Below, piece by piece: positions 1-9,995 of a stretch of DNA of 64,000 nt. Numbering within the stretch: position 1 is the first letter of the stretch; each line of letters starts with the position of its first letter. Origin of the DNA: Elephas maximus indicus (lineage: Eukaryota; Chordata; Mammalia; Proboscidea; Elephantidae); the NCBI RefSeq assembly GCF_024166365.1, contig NC_064839.1, positions 35,848,378 through 35,912,377 on the forward strand. Direction: 5' to 3'. A program made the translations under genes and the position numbers. The notes under the pieces are model-generated. The model saw nothing but the letters and a program-made list of their open reading frames with translations, was not told where the DNA came from and searched no databases.

Positions 1-814
1 TAAAGCTGGCTTCCTAGGATACACATTGCTTTGGTATGAGTCTGAGATGCAGTTAGTTAACAAGGACAGAGTTCTGAGGAGAGAAAAGAAATACAAGTTT
101 GGATTTCAATTATTCATTCATTCACTCATTGCTCAAACTTTATCAATTGTTCACTACAAATCCAGAATGGTGCTAAGCGTTGGGCTCTGTTCCTGACAAG
201 TTTACAATTTAGTTAGAGAGATAAAACATGATGGTATGAAATTTTTTGAGAATGGCTAGAAGTGAGAAGAAAAAAAAAAAAAACCAGGTATTCGTTCAAT
301 TAAAGAAGGGATCAGAATAGGTTGGGATTAATTAGTGAGTATAGGCTTCCTGAAGGAGATTTGAATTCAAAAATTTAAGAAAGTTTCAGTAAGAAGAGGA
401 ATATGTGAAGAGATTTTTGCTAGTAATCTAATATCATACACATACCTATCATTATTTTATTTGTGAGATGTACCTCTACTTCTCCAAAATTTTAGATTTT
501 AAAATATGCTCCCTTTCCACTAAATAGCTCTTTTTCCATTAAAAAATAATTAGGTAAAACAAACTAGAAAGAAGACTAAAATTACCAAATTTCAGAGAGG
601 GGAAGGAACTTTTGCTATTATGTTATCTGTGCTCTTAAATCCTTACAAGCTTATGTTTAGGATTGCATTTTTGCTGTCAAAGATACTACTAATGATCTAC
701 CCAACATCTATTCTTTCCCACTTCTTTGTCAATGACTTCCAGTTTTCTTCAGGGCATCAATGTACACATCTGAAAAAAAACCTACACATTTCCAGCTTCC
801 CTTTCAGATGGAAT
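1..814. other. Intergenic, mostly unassigned
   Basis: No gene is visible. An A-run lies at about 269-283. The stretch at about 105-360 (ATTCATTCATTCACTCATT, then text like 'ggtgctaagcgttgggctctgttcctgacaag') resembles a common old mammalian interspersed repeat also seen at 54.0-54.4 kb, but I cannot name the family. The 106-codon open frame at 620-940 has no recognisable domain and no coding features. Confidence 0.5.
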
Positions 815-1135
815 GACCATGTGACACAGTACCAACCAATGAGATTAAGTAGAAGTCACTGTATGAGTCTTTCAGAGAACGAACTTGTCCATTTTGCCTT
901 TTATTCTTCCTTTCTCCTCTGGCCTAGAATGCAGACGTGATGCCCAGAGGTGATGCAGCCATATGATAAGCATGAGAACAACGGCCTCCCTCTAAAGCTG
1001 GCAGAGGGGAAAGCCTGTGTGCCTGATGGCGTCGCGGGGCTGTAAGACTAGCTCTGGATTGCCTAACTCCACACTTCTTGCATGAGAAAAATAAAAACTC
1101 TAAATCAGCTCTGGGGTTTGTTACTCGCATCCAAA
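815..1135 (+). repeat. Ancient mammalian interspersed repeat, family not assigned
   Basis: The order of phrases ('ccatgtgacacagtaccaac', 'gaatgcagacgtgatgccc', 'cttgcatgagaaaaataaa') matches a familiar old eutherian repeat that ends in an AATAAA-like signal. This is recognition from memory; a Dfam search would name it. No TSD is evident and divergence looks high. Confidence 0.35.
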
Positions 1136-1675
1136 TGCAATCCCTGCTTGATAATCTCACCCAGTTATTTCACAGAGAGGAGAAAGAGGCCCAAGGAAGT
1201 TCCATAAATCTCAGCAGATTGTATCAAGTTATGAATTTCTTACTTTGAAGTGACAGAAAACCCAACCCCACCCAACCTTTCAAGAAAAAAAAAAAAAAGG
1301 AATTTATCGGTATAGATAATTGCATAGTAGAAGATTTAGCTTCAGGTGTGGCTGCTTCCAGAGACTGAAATGTTATTTTTTCAGGCTCTGTTTTCTCTCT
1401 CCCCATTTCATGCCTCTACTTCCTTGTGATGAGTCTATTTCAGACAGACTCTTTCCTCTTTGTGGCAAGGTGATACCAGTAGCTCCAGTCTTACCCTGCT
1501 TAGGCTTATATCCAGAGGGAAAGAAAAAACTCCCCTCTGGAGCAAAATCACCATACTGTTATCAGGAGAACTGTGAATGCCTGCTGGACTTCCCAAAAGT
1601 GGATAACCTCTGCTTAGTAGGTGCCACACTAGAACTAGAACTTCTAAGTTCATTCCCTTTCTATTTCATCAAAAT
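1136..1675. other. Intergenic, nothing recognised
   Basis: An A-run of 14 lies at about 1285-1298. The 127-codon frame at 1320-1703 ends inside the SINE tail at 1687-1734 and shows no domain, so it is treated as chance. Confidence 0.5.
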
Positions 1676-1745
1676 GCCTCTGATAGCTATGAGTCGGAAT
1701 TGACATGATGGCAACAGGTTTGGTTTTGGTTTTGGCCTCTGATAG
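1676..1745 (+). mobile_element. Ultra-short 5'-truncated AfroSINE-like tail with perfect TSD
   Basis: Positions 1687-1734 (48 bp) hold only the last part of the SINE ('ctatgagtcggaattgacat', then 'ggcaacaggtttgg'). It is flanked by a perfect 11-bp direct repeat GCCTCTGATAG at 1676-1686 and 1735-1745. The TSD shows that this short piece is itself an insertion and not the remnant of a longer one. Confidence 0.8.
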
Positions 1746-2989
1746 GTATATGTGACATCTATGAGAAATTCATACCTATCAGATATTCCCTTGGATCATG
1801 AGTGATTACATGGTAGCTTTTGGCCATTTGAGGTGTGTGAGTACCGAAGAGAAAATACCAAGTCTATCTAGCAGAATAGATAGACTTGACAGCACTGGGT
1901 ATCTAGAAGAAATTAGAATCCATTTGGACAACATATCTAAAGGTGGCCCCCAACACTGAAGACCATGTCTAATTTGGGGTTTGGGGTTGATCTGCTCATG
2001 AGCAATAGTACAGATTATACATTCCTCTTTGCCTCTGGGGGGGAAACTTACTGGAGCAACTGTCAGTAGAATTTATCTCTCATATTTTTCTCTTTTTGAA
2101 TGTTTCTAATTTCCTTCTCTTTCATATTCCTCTTGCACCCAAAAAGTATTTATTTAATAGCTACAAAGTCCAGATGATCTTCTTATTCCTTATGATTTCA
2201 GTTCAGTTTTCAGGGCTCAGTTCTGACACCCATCAGCCTGTTTTGTGCCTGATTTTTAAAGGCCTTGGTCCTTGGTCCAGGCCTTATGGAGTAAACCTTA
2301 GGTCCATTATTACCTAAGTCTTCCATGAATGGAAGGTTTGCAAATTGATCCTTTTTAAAGACATTAGGGTGGCTTTTTATTTCTACAAGGTTTTATTTTT
2401 TTCCGCTAGAGTTTTGGTCTTTAGGATTCTTGAATTTCTTTCACATTTAGTTATTATGAAAGTGAACATTTAAAGGCTTAAATGTTAATGCTCAGGTATG
2501 TCTGGAGTGCAAACCTGGGAATGCATGCTCATGTCAGTTTGTATCTTATCAGCTTACTCTTTCACTGAATTTCAGCAGGTTAAGTTTACTTGGATTTTCT
2601 ACTGGAAAAAAGTAAGTCCAGGATAATTTCTTTTCGGGTTAGTGTCTTTGCAGTTCCAGATAACAAATTATCAGTATAAAGTCTATTGGGTGATTCATGT
2701 CTCATATTTGCTTCTCCGTTAAATATTTGTTTGGTGGGTTAAACTATTGGATTCTAGTGGTGAAGAGTCTGTTGGCGGATGTTTCAAACCTTTGTTCTAC
2801 TATCTCCTTTTCTTGAATATTCTCATCTTTTTCTCTTTCCCTCACTCTTGACATTTAAGCTGTTTCTGACTTCTTTTGATTCTACTTCCACAATTCCACA
2901 ATGTCTTATGTACACAATTCCTTCTTTTCACTTTTCCTGCTCTGCTCATCAAGACCTCATTGGCTCTTGGCTGGGCTTTCTTTTCAGGC
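1746..2989. other. Intergenic, nothing recognised apart from a small hairpin
   Basis: An 11-bp perfect inverted repeat (1859-1869 and 1878-1888, arm CAAGTCTATCT) with an 8-nt loop lies here. The remainder shows no repeat family or coding pattern that I recognise. Confidence 0.45.
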
Positions 2990-3185
2990 TCTCAGCTCCC
3001 AGTTTACCCCCCACATTGCTACCTCTATTACCTTCGTAAAATACAACTCTGGTCAGGTTATTTTCATCCTTTAAAGAGTTCGATAGTTTGACATAATATT
3101 CAAGGCCTTTCACTCTCTGCCCTTCTCTTATCTTTCCAGTTTCCTTCTCCATACTGTTAATATCTGTACCCCATGTGAAATTCCA
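2990..3185 (+). repeat. L2-like LINE 3' fragment
   Basis: The text around 3040-3180 ('actctggtcaggttattttc', then 'ttcaaggcctttcactctct') follows the order of the L2 3' region (a TCACTCCCCTGCTTAAAA-type segment, then AAGGCCCT...CTGGCC). It is degraded, as expected for L2. Assignment is from memory of the consensus. Confidence 0.45.
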
Positions 3186-3372
3186 ATTCAAATATCAAAA
3201 GATGGCTATTGGAGAGCTTATTTCATTCTATCTGGGCACTAAAGCTATATGCTCATAGTTGTAAGTAATTTAGGGCAAGGGTTTTATTTCAACCTTCTCA
3301 GGTACTATACAACCAAGTGTTCTCACAATATATCAGAGAGAGAGAGAGAACTATGAACTATATGAGGATTAC
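3186..3372. other. Unassigned; short (GA)n run
   Basis: A short GA repeat lies at about 3333-3349. Nothing else is recognised. Confidence 0.5.
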
Positions 3373-3791
3373 TGTTATGGATTAGATTATGTCCCCTAAA
3401 AATATGTGTTGTAAATCCTAACCCCTAGACCTGTGTTTATAATCCCATTTAGGAATGAGTTTTCTTTGTTATATTAAAAGACCGTATCAGTATAGGGTGT
3501 GTTTTAAACCAGTTCCCTTGGAGGTATAAAAAGAGCAGATTAGGTATAAAGAAGCAAGCAGAGATGGGGAAAGGACGATGCCATGCCACATGAAGATCAC
3601 CATGGAGCCAAGGAACAGAAGCTGAAGAGATGAGGACCTTCCCCCAGAGCTGACAGAGAGAGAAAGCCTTCCCTAGAACCGCTGCCCTGAATTCGGATTT
3701 CTAGCTTCCTAAACTGAGAAAATAAATTTCTGTCTGTTAAAACCACCCACCTGGGGTATTTCTGTTATAGCAGCACTAGAAAACTAAGACA
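3373..3791 (+). mobile_element. Solo LTR, ERVL-MaLR-like
   Basis: The element begins TGTTATGGATTAGATTATGTC and ends CACTAGAAAACTAAGACA, the TG...CA termini and layout of MLT/MST-type MaLR LTRs, with an AATAAA signal near 3720. The flanks ATTAC (3368-3372) and ATTGC (3792-3796) look like a 5-bp TSD with one mismatch. Related copies lie at 38158-38304, 48207-48711 and 60739-61263. There is no internal retroviral sequence. Confidence 0.75.
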
Positions 3792-5244
3792 ATTGCTATA
3801 CTAATAATTTGAGCAAAATGCTGTATGAGCCCAGAGGAGGAATATTGAATATTGCTTGGGAGGGTTCAGGATGAATTCCCAGAGGAAGTGATAATCTGAG
3901 CTGCACTTGGAAGGAGAAGTAGGATTTTTTGAACATGGAGAAACTGAATGAATAAATATTCTCCCTGTTCTAGTTCTCATATTTTATTATTAGATTCTAA
4001 GGCCTGTGGGCAGGTCTGGTGCACATCATTTCTCATGTTTGGGGTGTCCACATTTTCTTATTTAGCTGAAATAAATGCTTTACAGGTAGGAAATGTTATT
4101 TCTACAGTCACTCTATCCAATAACTTCAATTTAGCCGTCTTAATTTTGGGGCTTAGTTGTGGATGACCAATTCAACTATTTTATCATAGCGTCCTTAACC
4201 TAAGTATTAGCCATAATCCTCAGCAAAGCAGAAAAACAAAAAAAAAAAAGTGTTTCTTTAGCCATCCATGACAAAGTCCAGTGAAGCCCAGGTATTTCTT
4301 GGAATATTTGCATCAACACATAATGGCTGTGATGAGTCACAATATAAATGTTTGTATGTCAGGTCTTTGCCCTGCAGCCTCTTTAATCCCCAGGGACTGT
4401 AAGAAACTGGGGTTGGAGTGAAGGGATATCAGCTGTGGCGGATAATGAGTGGAGAGGAAAGAAATAGTAACGTGTGTTCGATGGCAATTCTTCCTTTTCA
4501 GCTCTGTTAGCTCATTAAGAGAGCAAAAGGATAATTTCTCTCTAGATACCTGTGCAGACCTTCAGCATCGCACCTGTCACTACATATGTGTTATTTACAG
4601 GCCATCACCCCCATCAGTTTACTTCTTATATTCATCTTTGTAAAATCTTTGTATCTCCTGCACCTAGCATAGCGCCTGGTGCCCATTTGTGGAATGAGGG
4701 AACAATGGATTTGCTTTGCATGAAGGAATTCATTTTCATCTTTTCTGGATTATAGATCTTTCAAAAATCTTAAAAAAAAATCTTATGAAGGCTAAATCCC
4801 AAGGAAAGAGATGCATACAAGTTCAGGGAGATCACACATGCCTTGGAGCAAATCCATGGACCTTAAGTTAAAAATTCCTGAATTAGAAGACAGGGTGATA
4901 GGAAATTTTAAAACCAGTACCAGTTCCTACTCTTGGTCAAACTAACATCACAGTTGAGGCGGGACTATTAGACTCACTAAATACTATGATTAGATGTGGA
5001 AAGAGCATCTTAGCAAACTTGCAGTGCTGTCAGGTCAGCAGGAATAAAGACTTGCTTGCAGTTTGTGTTAAGTCTAACCTGCCTGGTGTTGGGATGACCT
5101 AGAGACATTATCTTCCTTCCTTTCTTATTTTAATGGGTCCAGGAGTTTCTTTAAAATTTTCTTTTTTCAATAAGAGTGCTTTGTTTATGTTAAAAATTAA
5201 AAAAATTCTTTTCCTTTGAAATTTCTCCTCCTAACCTAACTTCT
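3792..5244. other. Intergenic, mostly unassigned
   Basis: No gene is seen. A short stretch at about 4645-4705 ('tgcacctagcatagcgcctg') resembles the 3' end of MIR/L2-type repeats. A-runs occur near 4240 and 4770. The open frames at 3948-4166 and 4449-4755 have no domain features. Confidence 0.45.
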
Positions 5245-5450
5245 AAGGAGCCCTGGTGGCACAATAGTTAAAGCGCTTAGCGGCTAACCGAAAGGACAGT
5301 GGTTCAAAACCAATGGCCACTTCTCAGGAGAAAGATATGGCAGGCTGCTTGTGTAAAGATTACAGCCTTGGAAGCTCCATGGGGCAGTTCTACTCTGTCC
5401 TATAGGGTTGCTATGAGTTAGAATTGACTGGATGACAGTTTTGGTTTGGT
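5245..5450 (+). mobile_element. AfroSINE-like SINE, full length
   Basis: The copy starts GGAGCCCTGGTGGCACAATA, contains the tRNA-like head with a B-box-like GGTTCAAAAC, and ends with the GGGTTGCTATGAGTTAGAAT block. Flanks AACCTAACTTCT (5233-5244) and AACCTACCTTCT (5451-5462) form a 12-bp TSD with one mismatch. Confidence 0.9.
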
Positions 5451-5462
5451 AACCTACCTTCT

Positions 5463-6899
5463 GAATTCCTCTAGCATTCACCTCCTTTCTCACTGCTCAC
5501 TAAATGCTCCAGATTCAAGCTGATAACACTGTATCCCAGGACTTGTAATGATTCTAGATCTTGAGAGACTTCACTGGTTTCTGCAAGATTCTAGATGAAA
5601 GCTCTGACTCACACCAACGCATAAAGTACAGAAATACTTCACCGACATGAATTAGATACTTGATTATAAGATCTAGGCACTTTGAAAGATGTCAGGAGTG
5701 AGAATGTCCTAAATCTGATGGCAAATAGTATAGGAACTAATTTCTCCTTCAGAAACATTCGCTAGAACATGTTCTAAGGGTGAAAGTTGACTCACAATCA
5801 AATAAGGGTTTGGTTATGATTTTGGCACAAATGCAGTCACTGTTGTTTCCCACCACTATCAATTCTCCATCATTACTAAGGAGGTGCTTCCAAGGTGGGG
5901 CAAAAATAATTGGTGGTTTAAACTTTTTTTTAGTCTTTTACTTGAATCATTCTGGAAATTTTCCTTTCGGGTTTTATTTGTTTAGCAAGTTCATTACAAT
6001 ATATGTGCGACTAAAATTATTTTAACAGCCTTAATTGTATTACAATGACAGAACTTCTGTAGATCTTGTGACAACACATTCCTCTGTCCTGTATGAGTTT
6101 ATTTAATTCCTTTTCAGTGGTTGATATTTGAACCTCTTTCATTTAGAGTAGATTCAGGTACGTAATTCACAAAGTGCCTGAACAGGTTCAAGAGGGGTTA
6201 ATGAACACACCACCAATATAAAAACTGCCACTCTACTTCATAATCTACACAATCTTGTAGTTAAATCTGGGTTCTTGTGAAATTTTAATCAAGTGACTTG
6301 GGAATGTGATATATAATTGGGAAGTAATACATAGGCATCCTAAAAAAGCTACTAAATCTACTATATGTTTTGTTCATGATCCTATTATAATCTTCAATGA
6401 GAGGAAATTTCCACTCTTTATGTGCTTAACATTTTACTTGTCACACAGGAAGTCTTATGAAGGTATATATGTTGCAGTGGGGGGGAGGCGTCCGGTTTTT
6501 AAAATATAAAATTAGACTATTTCTCATATCAAATAAAAGGGGAAGCAACAGAAACATAAATGACCACAGATGGAAATATTATTGGAAATAGGCATAACAT
6601 GTTATTTACTAAAGACAAAATGATCAGATAGTCATTTCTGGCAACCTTGAATATTATGCAGGCCATATCATATTTTGTGATCAGCAGAGCAAACACTGTT
6701 TACTAATGAATTTAGTAACTTAAATTTTAAGGACAAAATGAAAATCTTGGTCTCTGTGCTGTTGCTAACCATGGCCATGAAAACTGTCCATCTAAGTAAA
6801 TTTTTTAAAAAAATGTAGCTCTTTAAAAGGAGAAATGGAGGGGGGAGGAATTAAATTTTCAACGGCACTGGGTTTTTTTTTTATTCAGACACAATCAAT
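5463..6899. other. Intergenic, nothing recognised
   Basis: AT-rich sequence without a repeat family or coding pattern that I can name. The 81- and 67-codon frames here carry no domains. Confidence 0.45.
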
Positions 6900-7461
6900 G
6901 CAGGGCCTGACTGGGAGGTAGGGGGCTAAATTCATGGAATTCCAGTCTAGGGAAGTCAGTCTAGCTCAAGTCACACTTTGGGGGACCCCTCTTCACTTTC
7001 CTATGGCCTAATCAGGGGAAATCTGATTAACATAAGCAACAACGGGCTCTTACCAAAAAAAAAAAAAGTCACAAAAGGGCAGAGAAGTGTTGAGGGAAAG
7101 AGGAAGAGGCCTTGCCAATTCTTGACTTGTTAATTAGGGTCAGAACATTATTGGGGATTTCCTACACCCTGTTTGTTGAGTGATTACATAGGTCTGGGAA
7201 AAAAGGATATGCTCAGAGTGATTCATGCAACTTTGTAAATATTGGGGCTCTGCCCAGGACCACTACAATTTCCTCTCCTCACATTATGCATTGAGTAATG
7301 GAGGTAGAGGTCTCCAACAGGTGTTTACTCCGGTTCAAAAGCTGTAAGAGTTCAATAAATCTCTGCCTGTTGGGTAGTGTGGAGTTTGACTCTTCCTCTC
7401 AGATGAGAAGGGCTCCTTCTTGCCAGTTATGAAGGAATTTCTTTTGGGACTTGTTACAACA
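6900..7461 (+). mobile_element. Possible degraded LTR of an endogenous retrovirus
   Basis: The right part has LTR-like order: 'gttcaataaatctctgcctg' (poly(A) signal at about 7352), then a GT-rich stretch, then an end at 'gggacttgttacaaca' (CA at 7460-7461). I could not fix the left end or find a TSD, and there is no retroviral coding sequence. It may be another repeat class. Confidence 0.35.
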
Positions 7462-7735
7462 GCATATGGAAATTTGAGGGTAGTTTTCTGCTCTGTGTTG
7501 CAGTCTTGGGGTGGCTCTGAAAAGCTGTTTTACCTTTGAGGGGGAAGAAGATGTTCCCAGGACTGATTAATTACTACACAGAATTCAGTAATGATAACTG
7601 GGCAGCTTGAATCAGATGTTCAGATAAAAAGATAGGTAAGTTCCGACGACACAAGTTTACATTCTGGGTCTGCAGGTAAAACTTTGCAGAGGGCCTCACC
7701 CAAGGACGGTTTACACAATAAGCAAGGTATGCAGT
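7462..7735. other. Unassigned flank of the palindrome
   Basis: No repeat is recognised with certainty. The segment from about 7640 leads without a visible break into the palindromic structure, and with 7906-8035 it may belong to one repeat unit of unknown type. Confidence 0.3.
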
Positions 7736-7905
7736 GGTTTACTTGTGGTTAATTTACTAATCAGTAGTGCACAATTTCACCTGTTTTTCACTACATCAAA
7801 GATGTGGTAAAACCCACACTTACTAATCTGTAGTGCACAATTTCGCCTGTTTAAAACAGGCGAAATTGTGCACTACAGATTAGTAAGCACAAGTAAACCC
7901 GTGCG
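7736..7905. repeat. Long perfect palindrome plus a third arm copy
   Basis: Arms 7819-7852 and 7854-7887 are exact 34-nt reverse complements separated by one base. The arm begins CTTACTAATCTGTAGTGCAC. A third, imperfect copy in direct orientation with the left arm lies at 7736-7787. It shares GGTTTACTTGTG with the reverse complement of the sequence just beyond the right arm. The whole looks like an inverted repeat (7736-7787 against 7854-7903) with an extra arm inserted between. No transposase is present. A MITE-like unit or a template-switch product are both possible. Confidence 0.85.
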
Positions 7906-8069
7906 TGCCATGTTTACTGGTTAATCAGCCCCTGCCCAGACACCTTCACTGTGGCCTCCTCTGCTGAGAACTTCTCCCCCTACCCACAGCAATCCAAGTC
8001 CACATGGACTTGACCAAATTCATGGGAGAAAAGCTTTAACACAACCACAAAATATATACGAATATGTAT
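7906..8069. other. Unassigned
   Basis: GC-moderate stretch ('cagcccctgcccagacacct') of unknown type between the palindrome and a SINE. Confidence 0.35.
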
Positions 8070-8252
8070 AAACCAAAAAAACCAATCCCGTTGCCATCCA
8101 GTCGACTCCGATTCAGAGAGACCGTACAGAACAGTGTAGAATTCCCACAGGGTTTCCAAGTAGCTCCTGGTGTATTCGAACTGCCAACCTTTTGGTTAGC
8201 GACCTTTTGGTTAGCAGCCATAGCTCTTAACCACTACACCACCAAGGTTTCC
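8070..8252 (-). mobile_element. AfroSINE-like SINE, antisense
   Basis: Antisense copy running from 'accaatcccgttgccatcca' to 'accaaggtttcc'. It contains a tandem partial duplication of the 'accttttggttagc' segment at about 8186-8217. Confidence 0.85.
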
Positions 8253-8335
8253 ATGAATATATATATGCATAAATTTAAATACACATCTATAGTTAAAGGA
8301 TATAACAGGCTGATTTTTATGATTTGTATCTTTGT

Positions 8336-8508
8336 TGGAAACCCTGGTGGCCTAGTGGTTAAGTGCTACGGCTGCTAACCAAAGGGTCGGCAGTTCAAAT
8401 CCTCCAGGCGCTCCTTGGAAACTCTATGGGGCAGTTCTACTCTTTCCTGTAGGGTCGCTATGAGTCGGAATCAACTCCACAGCACTGGGCTTGGTTTTTT
8501 GGTTTTTG
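8336..8508 (+). mobile_element. AfroSINE-like SINE, sense, young-looking
   Basis: Starts TGGAAACCCTGGTGGCCTAG and ends in a TTGGTTTTTTGG tract. Perfect 10-bp TSD GTATCTTTGT at 8326-8335 and 8509-8518. Together with the antisense copy at 8070-8252 it forms an inverted pair about 85 bp apart, roughly 1.1 kb upstream of the NFAT5 promoter region. Confidence 0.9.
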
Positions 8509-8518
8509 GTATCTTTGT

Positions 8519-9109
8519 AGATAAGATAACGAAAACTAAACAAAGCTAAATAGCTTAAAAAACCTTGCTGAAGTGCCTGTGGCATCAATATTCCACTCAA
8601 GATTAAAATTATTTCCCAAGATGCACACCCTGAGCTTCAACTGATATATTAACAACTTGATTAAAAATTTCTCAGAAGCCTATTAAGAGTTAAGAAACGG
8701 TCTGCGGTGTGAGGATTTGGAAATTTTAAAACGTAAACTTGCGGCCTCAGGAGCAGAATAGAAAAAAAATTAAACATGTTCTTCCTCCATTCTTGCCTAG
8801 TCCCAAGGTAAAAAACGAAAACTTTTGAGGAGTGGTGTTTAGGTTTGCTTTTTTCTTTTTTAGCCAGGTGGACTTCATACGATCCAAATTTTAAACTGTC
8901 TTAAAACTCCCACTCTGAATAAACCTGGCCGCCCCAGCAATCAGAGAGTTTTTTTTAATTTCTGCCTCCAAAGGCGGGAGTGGGTGGAGGGGGGGCGGGG
9001 GTAGAGACTTTGTTAAAAATAACCAGTAATTCGAGGTTTTTAGGAGATGGTCTGCCATTTCCTAATTAAGAAATGAGTTTGACAGCCCTTTGGCCAGTTC
9101 AGTGTAGAG
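8519..9109. other. Promoter-proximal upstream DNA, nothing recognised
   Basis: Mostly AT-rich. A G-rich run at about 8978-9003 (GGTGGAGGGGGGGCGGGGG) is a possible Sp1/KLF-type site at the edge of the CpG island. Confidence 0.4.
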
Positions 9110-9420
9110 AGACACTGCGAAGAAAAAGTGGAAGGGTTGGTGCTGTCCGAGCGATGAGAAACTCCATTCCCCACGAGACCCCGAGCCAGCCCGCCCCAGC
9201 CGCCGCTCGTCTCTGGGGTCTTTGCCCTCTTCGCGCGGACACCTCGGCTCCCCCAGGTCTGTCTCCTCCAGGGCTCAGCTGAGCGCTGGCCCGGTCGCCC
9301 CTAGCTCGCCGCCACCAGGTCGGAGCAAATACCTCTTCCCTCCCCGGGCCCCCAGCAGGCGGACACCTCCCAGCCTGCCTCCCTCCCTCCCTGGCGGCGG
9401 GGCCCTTTCCCGGCTAGGGA

Positions 9421-9479
9421 ACTGAAGCCCCGGCCGCGGCGGCAGGAAGCGAAGCCCTTGTTGATGCTGTGCCATGGCG
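9421..9479 (-). other. Region resembling human mir-1538, hairpin apparently not conserved
   Basis: The + strand here (core GGCAGGAAGCGAAGCCC) closely resembles the reverse complement of the human mir-1538 hairpin, which I recall as lying just upstream of NFAT5 on the opposite strand. The loop-side half aligns well. The arm that would pair with it has diverged (GGGAACTGAAGCC here), so the stem no longer closes cleanly. I therefore do not call an miRNA gene. The human sequence and location are from memory. Confidence 0.4.
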
Positions 9480-9540
9480 CGCCTCCCCGCCCTCCGGCGG
9501 CCGCCCCGGCTCTTCCCTGGTCTGTGGCGACCCCCTCCGC

Positions 9541-9572
9541 GCGCTTGCGCAGTGCCCCGCGGGGGGCGGGGC
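9541..9572. promoter_or_regulatory. NFAT5: NRF1-like and Sp1-like sites in the core promoter
   Basis: GCGCTTGCGCAG at 9541-9552 fits the NRF1 palindrome GCGCNTGCGC. GGGGCGGGGC at 9563-9572 is a consensus Sp1/GC box. Their position 350-380 bp upstream of the ATG and the lack of a TATA box suggest transcription starts nearby, perhaps 9570-9640. The start site is inferred, not seen. Confidence 0.55.
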
Positions 9573-9576
9573 TCAG

Positions 9577-9995
9577 ATGCCTGTCAGCGGCGGCAGCGGT
9601 AGCGGCGACCGTCAGTTTTCGCTGAGGAGAAGCACGAAACGGACCCGTTGGCTCTCCCCCATCCCATTCCCCGCCCTGAACCCCCCTCCTGGCTCGCCAG
9701 GAATTAGTCTCCGTGGAGTTTCACCTTCACCTCGCCGCCGCTTCTTCGGTCCTCGGCCCGGTGGAAGTCACTGCCCTCGAGGAGGAGGAGGAGGCAGCGG
9801 CACGGCAGCCGCCCTCGCCTCGCCGCCCCCGGTTCGGTGCCCGCGGTCCCGGAGAGGAGGTGCCGCCGCCACCGCCGCTCCCCCCCTCCCGCTGCCCTCG
9901 GGCCGGGCTGGGTCGAGCTGCGATGCCCTCGGACTTCATCTCATTGCTCAGCGCGGACCTAGACCTGGAGTCGCCCAAGTCCCTGTACTCGCGAG
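9577..9995 (+). other. Candidate upstream ORF overlapping the NFAT5 start
   Basis: An ATG at 9577 opens a frame (MPVSGGSGSGDRQFSLRR...) that runs out of frame across the NFAT5 ATG at 9923 and leaves exon 1 still open. After splicing to the cassette exon it would meet TAG at 11751-11753. It is only translated if transcription begins upstream of 9577, which is uncertain. No domain is recognised. If used, it would be expected to limit initiation at 9923. Confidence 0.35.
9923..9995 (+). CDS. NFAT5: NFAT5 (TonEBP) coding exon 1
   Basis: NFAT5 is the Rel-homology transcription factor that switches on osmoprotective genes under hypertonic stress; it also acts in immune cells. This exon encodes its extreme N terminus, 24 codons beginning MPSDFISLLSADLDLE, which match the mammalian NFAT5 N terminus as I remember it. 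The start is supported by the match, by a purine at -3 (GCGATGC) and by an in-frame TGA at 9677-9679 with no in-frame ATG between. The exon ends after the first base of a codon (phase 1) at the donor G|GTGAGT. The Rel DNA-binding and dimerisation domain and the glutamine-rich activation region lie in later exons outside the window. Apparent ORF extension past 9995 is intron. Confidence 0.95.

Noticed and set aside
5247-5300. tRNA-like A/B-box sequences in SINE heads
   Set aside because: These are tRNA-derived SINE promoters, not tRNA genes: no complete cloverleaf was apparent and they continue into SINE bodies.
6900-7461. Retroviral coding sequence beside the possible LTR
   Set aside because: No frame with retroviral features lies next to this or any other LTR in the window; all appear to be solo or partial LTRs.
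1-9100. Exons of an upstream neighbour (CYB5B in human)
   Set aside because: No haem-binding cytochrome b5 sequence or plausible exon was found; the segment is intergenic repeats.
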